Positions 1-10,249 of a stretch of 43,500 bases of DNA are shown piece by piece. The stretch lies in assembly GCA_009746045.1 (NCBI GenBank), contig RPFO01000667.1, forward strand, positions 4,879,367-4,922,866. Reading direction: 5' to 3'. The position numbers and the translations under genes are program-made. The first letter of the stretch is position 1, and every line of letters begins with the position of its first letter. Origin of the DNA: Mesostigma viride. Taxonomy: Eukaryota; Streptophyta; Mesostigmatophyceae; Mesostigmatales; Mesostigmataceae. The notes under the pieces are model-generated. The model was given only the letters and a program-made list of their open reading frames with translations. It had not been told where the DNA came from and did not search any database.

Positions 1-566
1 CAGGCGCCATTGAGGGGGAGAATCTGCTATCCGCACATATAAAAACCCACCTACAAATTTACAGGGGTATTTGCCTTACTGTTGGGGATGGGCGGCGATG
101 GCAGCTAAAGCTTCCGGCTCAGTGGCAGTAAATCTACTAATAAGGCGTTCAAGATCAGAGGTAGGCATCGCTACAGAAGTATCTATAACAGGTTTAAAGA
201 GGTCTCCTACCGCCTTGCCAAAGAGAAGGGGAGGTCCTAGAGGGACTATATTATCATAGGCCTTTCCTGACCTAGTCGCTACATGGCTAAGCGGTATAGA
301 AATTTTATTTTTCCCCTCCCCCCCCACAGAGACCACAGGAAGGGCCGCACACGGAAGAGAGAGTCCTACGTGAGAAAGGAGATCAGGCACGCGAATAGCA
401 GTATGAAAGAGATAGGCATAAGAATCATCATCCGGTAGTTCACCATAAGGGGTTACACCAACAGTGGTAGGAACTAGAGTAGCATTGAGAACATCTAATT
501 CCTCGAAAAAGGAGTAATCTGCGCGGCAGGAGAGGGCATCAGGTACTATGTTATCCACACCCTTAG
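1..566 (-). pseudogene. Ty3 pol: end of RNase H and linker toward integrase
   Basis: Minus strand. The frame resumes after the 567-1261 insertion with KGVDNIVPDALSCRADY, the usual end of a Ty3 RNase H (G-x-x-N-x-x-x-DALSR). It continues through a hydrophilic linker to a stop at about 76. A further readable stretch from about 70 down to 1 (KYPCKFVGGFLYVR) could be the start of the integrase region, in another state of decay. The part upstream of 566 that shares this open frame belongs to the inserted element, not to pol. Confidence 0.75.
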
Positions 567-1261
567 TTAACGTTTTTATGAACGCAATATGTAAGGATAT
601 GGTTGCAATGCAGCAATGTGTGAATATGGTTGGAAACGGAGCTTTGTTAAATTGTATAGGCTTACAGCACTCGTGCACGTGAGTGCTTGTACACGAGTTT
701 GCCAAGTCAAGGCAACACACGTGAGGCGGGCTCGCAAGAGATCTGCCCAAATGGCACTGGTCTATTCTTTATATACTTGTGCACTGTGCTTGCTAGTCCT
801 GAGCAGCCCAGAAGGCCTGCTCAGTAATAACACTCCCGGTACAGTATTCACTACCTGTACAGCGCCCAGTTCCTATACAGTAGGTCTGCTATACAGGCAC
901 AGTGACCACAGAGCACAGTCCACAGTGACTATTGCATCTGCACCTAGAAGTCCAGGACTAAGCCTGCGGTACCAACAGACCACAGGTTAAGGTTCCTATT
1001 TCCTGCGTACGACGTATTAATCCAATACCGTCGTAGGTTCAGCACCTAATTCCTGTCAGCCCAGGAATTACTGTCGACCCCATATGTCGTCGGCAAATAT
1101 TCACGTCCGACTTAGACGAACAGCCGGCTCGCGCTCGCGCGCGACCGGGAAGTCGGAACGCCATAACTTTCTTGATACTTGTCGGAATGAACTCGTTCCG
1201 GTGCCGCTGGAATCGCAGAGATATGCCGAATCAGGTACACGCCAATGCGCTTGGCGTTAAC
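567..1261. mobile_element. 695-bp hairpin-rich insertion in the RNase H coding region
   Basis: The segment interrupts pol between QYVKG and VDNIVPDAL. It is bounded by ACCCTTAG (559-566) and TCCCTTAA (1262-1269), which fit a diverged target duplication of about 8 bp. The ends are short inverted repeats (TTAACG at the left, CGTTAA at the right). Collapsing the duplication restores the pol frame without any shift. It has no convincing coding capacity. Internally it is a row of unrelated short hairpins: CTGAGCAG at 799-806 with 817-824, TACGACG at 1008-1014 with 1029-1035, TAATTCCTG at 1047-1055 with 1062-1070, and CCGACTT at 1107-1113 with 1150-1156. The duplication length would fit a hAT-like non-autonomous element, but the family is not established. 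Confidence 0.6.
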
Positions 1262-2008
1262 TCCCTTAACATACTGAAGTTTAAAAGGGGAAAACTGTGC
1301 TAAAAACTCCATCCAGCGCGCTTGACGAGGGGTAAGGTTGGGTTGGGAGAGAAGATGGGTAAGGGGACGATGGTCCGTCTGTATAACTAATCTATAAGGA
1401 TCTATCTCACAGGGTTCATTCAGACAAACATCAAATTGGGCACCTTTAAGAAAGTGCTGCCACGCGTGGCAACAATACACCACAGCTAAGAGTTCCTGCT
1501 GGTGTACAGGATAGTTACGCTCCGCGGGGAGCATTGTCCTAGAGATATACTCAATTGGCTGTAAGCCCTGACCCTGATCCTGGAGAAGGACGCCCCCTAT
1601 AGCTACCTTACAAGCGTCTGTAGCTACCACAAAGGGTTTGGTAGTATCGGGTAGGATGAGTACGAGAGGAGAGAGGAGTAGGGATTTTAAACACTGAAAA
1701 GCCGACTGACACTCACTACTCCAGATAAAGGGGATATCTTTCTTTAATAAATGATTGATAGGGGCTGCTATAGTTGCGAAACGAGGGATAAAAAAACGCC
1801 TATAGTAAGAGGCAATCCCTAAGAAACTACGTACACTTTTAACGTCGGTAGGGGTAGGCCATTCCTGAATTGACTTAGTTTTATCCGGGTCGGTAGCGAC
1901 ACCGGCATCTGACAAAACATGTCCTAAAAATGGTACACTCCTACCAGAACGAACTTTAGCACGGCGAGCCCACAAGGAATTTTCAGACATTATTTCTATA
2001 AGACTTTC
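1262..2008 (-). pseudogene. Ty3 pol: RT thumb/connection and RNase H
   Basis: Minus strand. The segment starts at the connection region (SENSLWARRAKV, then SVPFLGHVLSDAG, typical of the end of a Ty3 RT). It runs through RSFLGIASYYRRF into an RNase H domain whose acidic residues are visible: ATDA, QQELLAVV and QTDHRPL. It ends at LQYVKGV, where the 567-1261 element begins. Upstream of SENSLW the frame is off by one base relative to the RT fragment, so the copy is frameshifted even without the 2013-3732 insertion. RNase H normally removes the template RNA during reverse transcription. Confidence 0.85.
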
Positions 2009-2012
2009 TTAA

Positions 2013-3732
2013 CACGTCGTTCGTCACTGCACCTATTCTTAGGACTGAGTTCAACTCAGTCCTATTCTTAGGACTGAGTTTTTGGGTTTCGTAGAAAATT
2101 CGCCCAAGTCGGAATGTTTGTCAAAAAAATTCCCTCAAAATTTATTCAAATACTACGTGAAATGGCCTTTCTTAGACATATTTTTGCGATTTTTTTGGAT
2201 TTTGTTTGGGCGGCTAAATGTACGGTCAAAGTACAGGTGGTAAGGGTACTTTTTCACGTGAAACGCGAGTTCCGGAAATGCACGACCTAGCCATGGCGGC
2301 TTGCGCCCATGCATGCAGTTTACGTTTGCGGACGATTTAGCTGGTAAAACCCAGGAAATAGATTTTATATGTCCTAAAGATGACACAAACCAATTTTTAG
2401 CTCCCGGGGATGCGATTTACCAGGTGTCGGCACTGCTCTTGCTGGAAAAAACTGCGACCAGGCAGGTTGACGGAATTGATGACTAAATTTACTTTACGGT
2501 GCAGTTCGAAGGGTTTATATGCTTCTTTCTACTTATTATCATGCATGTGTGTAGAATTAAGTCAGTGGCAGTAAAGATTTGATTATTTCGACCACTCTGT
2601 CATGTCATGGTTTGTGTGCCGCAAGTGTCACTTTTGCGGGCACCGCCTGGGCCAAGATAACGCCATCCGTGCACGGTAAAGCTGAAATATGGTCACCTCA
2701 TCGTTTTGTTATGTTCTTACATGAGTTTGAGCTTGCATGGCGCTGTCAGTTTCGAATCTTGATGCGCTTTCTTGACCGTTGCCTGCCCCTCTCTAAACCC
2801 CCCATTTTTTATGATGTTACCAGGCATTTGCCTTACCCTAGTGTACTTTTGCAGTTTTTTAGGCGCTGTATGGGTTTAAATACCTTCATAGATGTTAGTT
2901 ATTCTTTTGCTACGTTCATACTGCGTGATTGTATGGCCATGGGCTGCATCCAGCGTGCTTTCAAGCTTATACGGGTGAGTGAAGAATCTTGTTGATAAAC
3001 CACTGTCATCATGTGCCAGCAAGTATGTTGGCCATGCCATGGCAAGGCAAAACAGTGTTAGCCATCTCTATTCTTGTTAAAAACAATTGAAATATGCTTA
3101 ACCTACCCATTATATTGGTGGTTAAGGCTCATAATAAAACCCTTTGTAGGTAGGTATCAATGCCCATTCCCTACGTGCGTGCATAGGCTCTCACACATAT
3201 ACTAAGGTATATTATAACTGCAATATGATGATGCAAGTATGTTTTCCTGTTATGCTAGAAGGGAAATGAGTTGATTGGCATGGTTGGTTGCCACGGTGGT
3301 GTGTAGTATGACTGCACTTACATGCTTGCACATTGCTAGCAACCTCGAAACCCATTCTTAGGGCTGGTGGTTTTTGGTGAGTTTCAGGTAGAGGCTGTGG
3401 CCAAATTGAGCCCAGTTTTTTGCCATGTTTCAAGAACTATATTGTTTACACGCCTATATTTTTTCAACATGCATATGGATTTTATTGAATTTTCCCAACT
3501 CGTCCTTCCACAGAAAATTGCCAAATCGCGAGCATGGGTTGACACCCTTGTAAAATTTTACATGATTTGGTCAACATATGATTTTTTAGGCATATGCCCA
3601 AGCATTAGCATGATATTGAGTGCTCTGATGCATATCAAACATATGGGGTACCCCCCTACCCTTACCGCTACATGATCTCAAAGTTGGCATACTCAGTCCT
3701 ATTTTTAGGACTGAGTTTTGACGTACGACGTG
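2013..3732. mobile_element. 1720-bp TTAA-flanked element inserted in RT, non-autonomous
   Basis: Flanked by TTAA at 2009-2012 and 3733-3736. Its ends are inverted repeats, CACGTCGTTCGTCA at 2013-2026 and its near-complement at 3719-3732 (13 of 14). Just inside each end is a palindrome made of ACTCAGTCCTA and its complement (left 2053-2080, right 3691-3716). TTAA duplication is the hallmark of the piggyBac superfamily. I see no transposase: the longest open frame (2579-2995 plus) has no recognisable domain. The core from about 2226 to 3310 is also present, diverged, in the element at 7123-8820. Removing it with one TTAA places HLRDL next to the SENSLW segment, as expected for an RT. Confidence 0.8.
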
Positions 3733-4562
3733 TTAAATCACGTAGGTGCGTTTCAAAATCAGGGGAGTAAATAAGGATGTCATCTAAGTAAGTCTGAGCA
3801 CAAGAACGATCGTGCTCAGCTAAAGAAACAGAGGAGAAGGAAGGATCCAGAGGACACTTGGGGAAGGTGAGAATTACCCATAACAGGTCTAAGCACTTCA
3901 TTCATCAACATTTGAAAAGAGGCAGGAGAATTACAGAGTCCCATAGCCGCTACTCTAAACTGATAATGACCAAAAGGGGTAGCAAAGGCGGTTTTATGGC
4001 AATCCTCGGGCGCTATACGCAGTTGCCAAAAACCGACCATCTGCACAATCCAGTACCGTGAAACAGGTAGAACCTTTAACCTCATTAAATATGTCATAAA
4101 TACGAGGTAGAGGGTATTTAGACTTCACAGTGATATCATTTAACTTCCTATAATCAGTAACTAAGCGAAACTTGCCATTTGGCTTAGGGACTAACAGGAC
4201 ACCAGCGGAGTAGGGGGAGTTACTAGGCTCTATCAATCCTGCTTCTACTAGTGACACTAAAATCTGTTTTATAGTTCCTTTAATTCGGTAGGGCCCATTC
4301 TATACATCGGAGAGTGCGTAGGAACTGCACCGTCCTTAATAACCACACGGTGTAAAACAGAACGAGGAGGAGGATAAGAAGGAGTCTTTTCTTCAAAAAC
4401 TTTGGAGGAATCTATCACAGCCATGTATCTTACTATTTCGTTTTCAGTAAATCCCACCCCTATTGTATCCACTGTGTTCACATCTATATCCACACTATTA
4501 TTAGGGATAGGTATCTCCTGTACTTCTACATAACTGAAGGAACATACATAATAAATATCCAT
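3733..4562 (-). pseudogene. Ty3 pol: reverse transcriptase palm and fingers
   Basis: Minus strand, in three pieces separated by frameshifts. The first (4562-4269) carries the pre-RT region with HSPMYRMGPTELKEL. The second (4257-3994) has AGVLLVPKPNGKFRLVTDYR and YPLPRI. The third and fourth contain GFWQLRIAPED, KTAFATPFGHYQF and MGLCNSPASFQ, then TYLDDILIYSPDFETHLRDL with the catalytic YLDD at about 3779-3790. Between LRPVMG and TYLDD there are about 30 residues where Ty3 RTs usually have about 10, so a small insertion or rearrangement is likely. The fragment stops exactly at the TTAA of the 2013-3732 element. Confidence 0.9.
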
Positions 4563-4563
4563 A

Positions 4564-5089
4564 TTACTTTAATTCAGATCGCAATTCATCATTGGACATT
4601 AATACTTCAGGTATAGGTCTTACAGGAGGATCAGCAGGTGTAGGAGGAGTAAAATCTACCAAGGATAAATTTTCTACTCTATAATGACGTTCCGGTACCC
4701 AGTAAGAGCTATCTGGAAACCAGATGACCATGGTATCATAATTAATGGTAATCTTATTATCCTGGTGCCAATCTAATCCTAGTAATACATCAGCGGTAGT
4801 GATAGGGCCTATAGTGGCCGTCAGGTTGACAGTACGTCCTTGTATGACCAGGGGAAGGGACACCGTACCCGGGGAATGACTGGTGCGACCGTCCGCATAA
4901 TGGACAGTGACAGGTTTGGTGTGAGGGATAGGGACTAGTTAGTCCTAAACGCCTAACTAGGGCCTCACTCACAAAGGAGCTAGCCGCACCGCTATCCACT
5001 AACACAGAGACATTCAACAGTTCATCAGCATGCAAGAAGGGGTCTACAACAACAGTGTGGGGAACGGTTAAGCCACCATTCAAAAACAT
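4564..5089 (-). pseudogene. Ty3 retropepsin-like aspartic protease
   Basis: Minus strand. The catalytic motif is VLVDSGAASSFVSEALVRRL near the start of the 5089-4790 frame, the D-S/T-G signature of retropepsins. After a frameshift the second half follows at 4863-4564 with ITTADVLLGLDWHQ, which matches the G-x-D-W flap/C-terminal motif of Ty3 proteases. It sits between Gag (5196 onward) and RT, as expected, and would cleave Gag-Pol. The frameshift makes this copy non-functional. Confidence 0.8.
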
Positions 5090-5195
5090 AAGAGGACGGA
5101 CACGTAGTGGTAGGGATGATTCAGCTCCTACAGAAGTTATAAAAACAGGCAGGCAAAAATTATTATCTGGGGTACTATCTAAGGACCTGTCCAGG

Positions 5196-6886
5196 TTACC
5201 CCCGGCTGACAGGCCTACTGTTCCCCCTCCCCCCCAAATCCATAGGGACTAACCCCGAAGAAGACCCTGGCGAAAAAGCCACTGCTGGAGGGTCACGAGG
5301 GAGCGAAGAGGGTGCAGGAGCCTGATTATCATAGGGGAACCCTGAGGGTCCTGTCTGCACAGCATTCAGCCTACTAGGGGTAGCTGAGGGAATGCGTCCT
5401 GGAGTGGGACGAATAGGAGCACGCTGAGGGGTACGAGGAGGGCGAGCATCGGGATGAGGGGGAGCACCCGAAAGGAACTTGGGGCACTCACGTTTAAGAT
5501 GACCTACTTCCTTACAATGATAGCATGTGATATGAGAGACATCCAGAGCCGAAAGGTCAGTAACACAAATGTCTAATTCTTCTACATAGGAGTTCTCCTC
5601 CTCAGGGGTAAGGCTAATGTTATTAATACGGGAACGGGTAGGAAGAGAAGGGGTGGTGAAGAAATCTGCTACTCGTAAGAGATGCTGGCGCACATGCTTG
5701 AGGGGTAGATCAGTAAAACGGTAGGCAGAGAACTGGCGCTTTACCTCACGTAATAAGGGTCTACTGAGGCCTTGTAGGAAACGAGCACGTACTTCTGCGC
5801 CCGACAAATCCCTAATTCGTACCATCTGTGCATCAAATTCTTTCATATATTCCCTAAACGGCTTAGTACCCTGCTGCAAGGTACCAAAGGCTAATCTATC
5901 CTGCCAATCTGCATCAGGAGGAACTAAATGGCTCTCTAATCGCTTACAATTCTGCTACTGAGTTAGGGTAGGCATGAGAGGCCAAGGATTCACACTGAAT
6001 GAGGTTAGCAAGCTCAGGAGTAATACAGGTAGTAAGATAGTGAGGGACTAATACAGCATCAGGGAGACGCCATCTATTATTATGATTTTGCCACGACTCG
6101 ATCTGTGTTCTGGGTAGTAAGCAACATAGTAAAAGTGAAAAACTGTTGAGGGGTAGACTTGACATCCAACTTGGGAAGGTTAGCAAAGAGGGGAAGAGCA
6201 GGGGGCTTAGGAGGATGCCATCCCGGGGAAGGATCAGATTTACCCATAGGACCACTGTCTTCCACTCAGTGCTACATACGAGGGATAGAAAGAAGGCAGA
6301 GGAAAGGTTTTGGATAGGGGTCTAGATGGGACCACCGTTTCAGGATGGTGCCCATAAGAGAAGGGAACAGTATATTGCTCACGAAGGGAGGAGTAGGCAA
6401 AATGATCATAATTTCTGTCATCTAGAAGCATGGTGCTGAAATCACTATTAAATTCTAAATCAGCCACACGGGTAGGGACCTGGGCAGCCTCGTAGGCCGT
6501 ATCAGGGTAGGACCAAGAAGCAGGAGGATAAAAGGGAGCTGCACTAGGGCGACCAGAAGGGCCAACAGGGGCAGAGGTACGACCCGTGTTATAAGCAGGG
6601 ATGGAAGGCACAGGGTGAGGAGGAGGCCTAGAAGCATTGTCAGTGAGTGAGGACCTGATTGAGGGTTGAGCCAAGGCTGCAGGAGGGGCAGGGGCCCGGT
6701 TCAGGGTAAAAGAGGGGTCATCACTTAATCTGACACGTTGTTCAAAGGTAGGTGGGGTAAGAGTGGGACGACGGCGACCACCAGTAGTAGGAGAAGGAGG
6801 TGAGGTACGCAAGTTACCTTGAGGAGCACTTGAGATGGTGCACCGTTTCCAAGGAGTCCCGTCGGTTACCACGAGTATTGTTGTTG

Positions 6887-6976
<90 letters not shown>

Positions 6977-7020
6977 TTATTGGTAGGTATAGGCGACATA
7001 TCTCCACCCACTGGATCCAT
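5196..7020 (-). pseudogene. Ty3 Gag (capsid and CCHC zinc knuckle), frameshifted
   Basis: Minus strand. A start at 7020 (MDPVGGDMSPIPTNN) leads into a low-complexity Thr and Asn tract coded by the trinucleotide array. After a frameshift comes a Pro/Ser-rich region (to 6240), then the capsid-like retrotrans_gag region in alternating frames (LFANLPKLDVKSTPQQFF; LQQGTKPFREYMKEFDAQM; GLSRPLLREVKRQF). The last frame (5879-5196) contains one zinc knuckle, CYHCKEVGHLKREC (CCHC), followed by a Pro-rich tail. Gag packages the element RNA. At least three frameshifts are needed to read it through. Confidence 0.8.
6876..6981 (+). repeat. Trinucleotide array (TTG/TTA/GTA) inside Gag
   Basis: A run of TTG, then TTA, then GTA triplets. 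On the minus strand, in the frame that starts at 7020, it codes for poly-Thr followed by poly-Asn. A triplet array can change length without shifting the Gag frame. Confidence 0.9.
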
Positions 7021-7122
7021 GTTTAATTAATTATAAAGAAAACAATAAAAGTTGCCTTAAGAAAAGGATAGGAATCTAAATTGAAGCAATGAAGGCAAAA
7101 GGAAAAACCTTGAATGTCTTAA

Positions 7123-8820
7123 CCCCTAAATGGTCTGGCTGCCGATTTTCCGCCTAAAACTGAGTTACAGCCGACACGTCGGCCCCTTCTCGGGGGACCA
7201 AATGCCGCGAAAACTATTGAGAATTAGGAAAAGTTTAGCTGAGAAGATCGAAAGTTTATAATTTTCCTCACAGCATGGTACTAGGGTTTGCATACTTCTG
7301 ACAAAGTTATAGAGGTGTTCTGGCCGGTCAAAGTACAAGGGGTCAGGGTACTTTTTCACGTACAACGTGCATTCCGGAAAACGACGACCTGGCCATGGCG
7401 GCTTGCGCCCACGCATGGCATTTACGTTTTCGTTCGAATTTTCTGACCAAACTTAGGAAATTGATTTTATACGTCCTAAAGATCACACAGGCCAATTTTT
7501 GGACCGCGGGAATGCCATTTGATAGGTGTCGGCAGCGTTCTTGCTGGAAAAAACTGCGATCAGGCCGGACGATAGAAACGTTGACAGCAATACCTTTCCG
7601 GCGTATTTTAAAGGATATATTGGTTTCTTTGTACTTTTTATGATACATAGTAGTCGTAAACGTGCAAGGGTGGCCAGAAATCGCCGAATCCAGCGACCAT
7701 GCTGCACAACTTTGGTGTGCCGAAATGCGCCATTTTGCGGCCACCGCCTGGGCCAAGGTAACGCCATCCATGCCTGGTAAAGCTTCAGCATCGTTTTCCT
7801 ATCGATGTTTGACGTTTATATATACGTTCTAGCTTGTGTAGCACATTCTTTTTGCATTATTCATGCTCTTTCTTGACCCTGGCCTGGCCCCTTTCTAAAA
7901 CACCCTTCTTAGATGCTTCCCTCAGTCAGTTGACCTGCCACAGTGTGATGGTGATAAGTTTTAGATGCTGTATGGGTTTGAATACCTCCATATATGTTTG
8001 TTATACATTTCCCACACACATATTGCATGAGTGTGAGGCAGTTGGCTGGTCTCTGTGGCATCATCAAGCATGTAACCGGTGAGTAGAAGCTTCCCATTGT
8101 CAGCATGTGCCACCAGGTGTGCTGGCCATCACCTGGCAAGCTATAGCAGCTTAGGCCTAGTTTATCCTTGCTAGGGCAAGCTGAAATAGGCTTAAAATCA
8201 CTAGTTTGTTGGTGGCTGCCTCCTAGAATGCATGCCTTACGTAGGGTATCCGTACCACGTTACCTACGTGCATGGACAAGGTGGCACCTGCACATAGGTG
8301 CCATGTAAGGGCAGTGTGATGATGCAGTTATGTTTCCCCATCATTGTGGAAGGGAAATGTATTGTGTGGCATGGTTGGGGGCCATATTAGTAGGTATTAG
8401 TAGGTAGTATGCCCACTCCTACCCCTTGGTTGCTTTTTACCAACGGTACCCCTATGGGCTGTACTGGGTGTAACTGCTGGCATACCCACCCAAATGATGA
8501 CCCCAATGGCTCAAACTGTTCAGCAACTAATTGTTTATCATCCCTGAAGTGGTAGGTGCCTAGCTCTTACAACATAATTCAAAATGCACATTCTACCAAA
8601 AATGAAAACGCTCGTCTTGACCCCCCTGACTTTGACGGCAGTTATACATGGCCTACCCTGCATATATGTAAGGTTGTGATATACCAACCCGAAGGGCAAC
8701 TCATGGACATGCTTGGCCCCCAAGGACAGCCATTGGATATGGGTGGGTTGGATGGCATCTGGTTTGCAAAATTGTGAAGTTACAGCCGATGCATCGGCAG
8801 TATTTCTGCCCATTTAGGGG
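7123..8820. mobile_element. 1698-bp TTAA-flanked element, second subtype
   Basis: Flanked by TTAA at 7119-7122 and 8821-8824. Terminal inverted repeats begin CCCCTAAATGG at both ends (7123 onward, and the complement ending at 8820). Subterminal palindromes GCCGAC-GTCGGC (7170-7183) and GCCGATGCATCGGC (8785-8798) lie next to a shared GTTACA. The CCC start and TTAA duplication fit piggyBac-type elements. About 1.1 kb of the interior (about 7325-8400) is homologous to 2226-3310, but the outer parts are not. No transposase is visible. It is inserted between ORF1 and Gag of the retrotransposon. Confidence 0.8.
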
Positions 8821-8859
8821 TTAAGCAAAGAAAACAATTAAAGTCAATCCTTTTTAACC

Positions 8860-10020
8860 ACAGTAATGGATAGGGAACCAAACTCTAAGGTGAGAGGAGT
8901 ATCTGAGCTAGATGAGGATGCAGCCCGTCCAGGGGGAGAAGAAGGAGGGGTAGCAAAGACTAGAGATTCCACGGGAGGACGACCATGATGAGGAATAGAA
9001 CGTACATGTAGGCCTAAATCTGATTCACTATGGTCGATCTATAAGGAACTGCTGAGCTTCTTCAAAGGTCACAAATTTCTTATACCTAACTACGTTATAT
9101 ATACGGTTCTGAACTATCTTCCTAGCGTCGGACCAAGAAAGGAAAATGGCGGACCATTGAGGCGTAATCACTACGTAATATTTGGCTAAGCTATTATCGC
9201 TGGAAGAATGGGAAGGCTTCCTCCACCCCATCCATCATGAAATATGTGCTACATGACCTCCCCACGGAGGCATGTTATAATTTAATTTAATTTTTTAATG
9301 GGAAGGAGCAGTAAAAGCACGCCGCTGGCTCATGGTAACGCACCTGGTAGGTCTTGTGACGTCACGCTAGAAGTAGAAGGAGTAGGCGACTTAGCTGGGT
9401 TATCTGGAGCACCGAATTAAGCAGCACGAGGGCGGCAATAGTCCAGCGCTCGTCCTAAAATCAGCGACCAGTCTCTCTGCGGGTGCGGCCGTCTAATAAA
9501 CAGCAGCACGAAGGAAAAGGTGTAGTCTACCACGACGCTAATCGTCTCACTATTGCCGAACCGAACAATTATCCTCTATCTACGACAGGAAGCAACCATA
9601 CGCAGGAAAACAAAGCGAAGGAGCTATCTAGCAACGCGAAGGAGCTATCTATAAAAGGGTTTTTCCGCTACGAGCAGGTCTAGCATCTAGGCAGAGCGTG
9701 TCCCGAACCGGGCAGCACTACTCTCCCAGCTTGAAGGCGACCCGCCCATTACCTGTCAAGAAAGTGTCGTCTTCGTTTCCCTGGACGCGGAAGGGTTCTT
9801 GCAAAGGCGTATGTGACAAGGGACCGTCGTCTCGCTCTCTACCTACGAAAGTTCCTCCGGAACCATTGTTACGTCCTAAACTTCTACCACCACCTCTACC
9901 TCTACCTGGCCTAACCCAACCTAAATTAGTCAGGCCACCTCTACTCAAACCCCTAGCGAAAGACGAACGAGACGGAGCAGATCTCAATGCATTCACGTAT
10001 GTATTACTATAATACGCCAT
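8860..10020 (-). pseudogene. Retroelement ORF1 with RNase H1-type hybrid-binding domain
   Basis: Minus strand, broken into frames. It starts at 10020 with MAYYSNTYVNALRS, followed by an Arg/Gly-rich stretch (PGRGRGGGRSLGRNN), a typical nucleic-acid-binding composition. After a decayed middle part (9700-9240), the frame 9231-9028 reads KYYVVITPQWSAIFLSW followed by KKFVTFEEAQQFL. This matches the N-terminal RNA/DNA-hybrid-binding fold of RNase H1 (caulimovirus VI-like). A Ser/Pro-rich tail ends near 8860. The position upstream of Gag suggests an accessory nucleocapsid-like protein of the retrotransposon. That link is inferred. Confidence 0.55.
9242..9300 (+). repeat. Short dispersed-repeat fragment
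   Basis: The segment matches 42196-42252, sharing ATATGTGCT, a CGGAGG core and the AT-rich end ATTTAATTT-TTTAATGG. It appears to be the outer end of the MITE-like family seen at 15432, 29679 and 41905. Confidence 0.55.
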
Positions 10021-10249
10021 AAGCCATTTACACGAACCCGTTTACTCCAGGAATAGAGGAAGGAAACACAACTACACTGCCGTGACCCAAGCCTATATGT
10101 GTTAATTCATTTAACACACGCCGAGTGCAACCACGAGGGGTAGAACGTGCATAAATGATCACCAACGGTCCAGCATGCTCGGGCCGACCTGGCCCTCGCC
10201 TACAAATGTACAGATGCACGCTGGTCCACTACATTCTGCCCGAAGGATA
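10021..10249. other. No clear gene; possible start of ORF1 leader
   Basis: A minus-strand open frame (10219-10028, 63 codons) ends just before the ORF1 start and contains TRRVLNELTHIGLGHGSVVV, which looks protein-like. I cannot assign it. No LTR boundary is recognisable. Confidence 0.3.

Larger units (their letters stand above)
1..10020 (-). mobile_element. Decayed Ty3/gypsy LTR retrotransposon, truncated by window edge
   Basis: On the minus strand the order is ORF1 (10020-8860), Gag with a CCHC knuckle, aspartic protease, reverse transcriptase with YLDD, and RNase H, which is the Ty3/gypsy order. The 3' part (integrase and 3' LTR) lies beyond position 1. I could not define a 5' LTR, because only one end is in the window. 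The reading frame is broken by several frameshifts and stops, and by three inserted elements at 567-1261, 2013-3732 and 7123-8820, so this copy is dead. The assignment to Ty3/gypsy is firm for Gag-Pol. That ORF1 belongs to the same element is inferred from orientation, spacing and its retroelement-like domain. Confidence 0.85.

Noticed and set aside
567-1261. Third TTAA/piggyBac-like element, because TTAA occurs at both borders
   Set aside because: Joining at TTAA leaves the pol frame shifted and the ends do not form a matching terminal repeat. An ~8-bp duplication restores the frame exactly.
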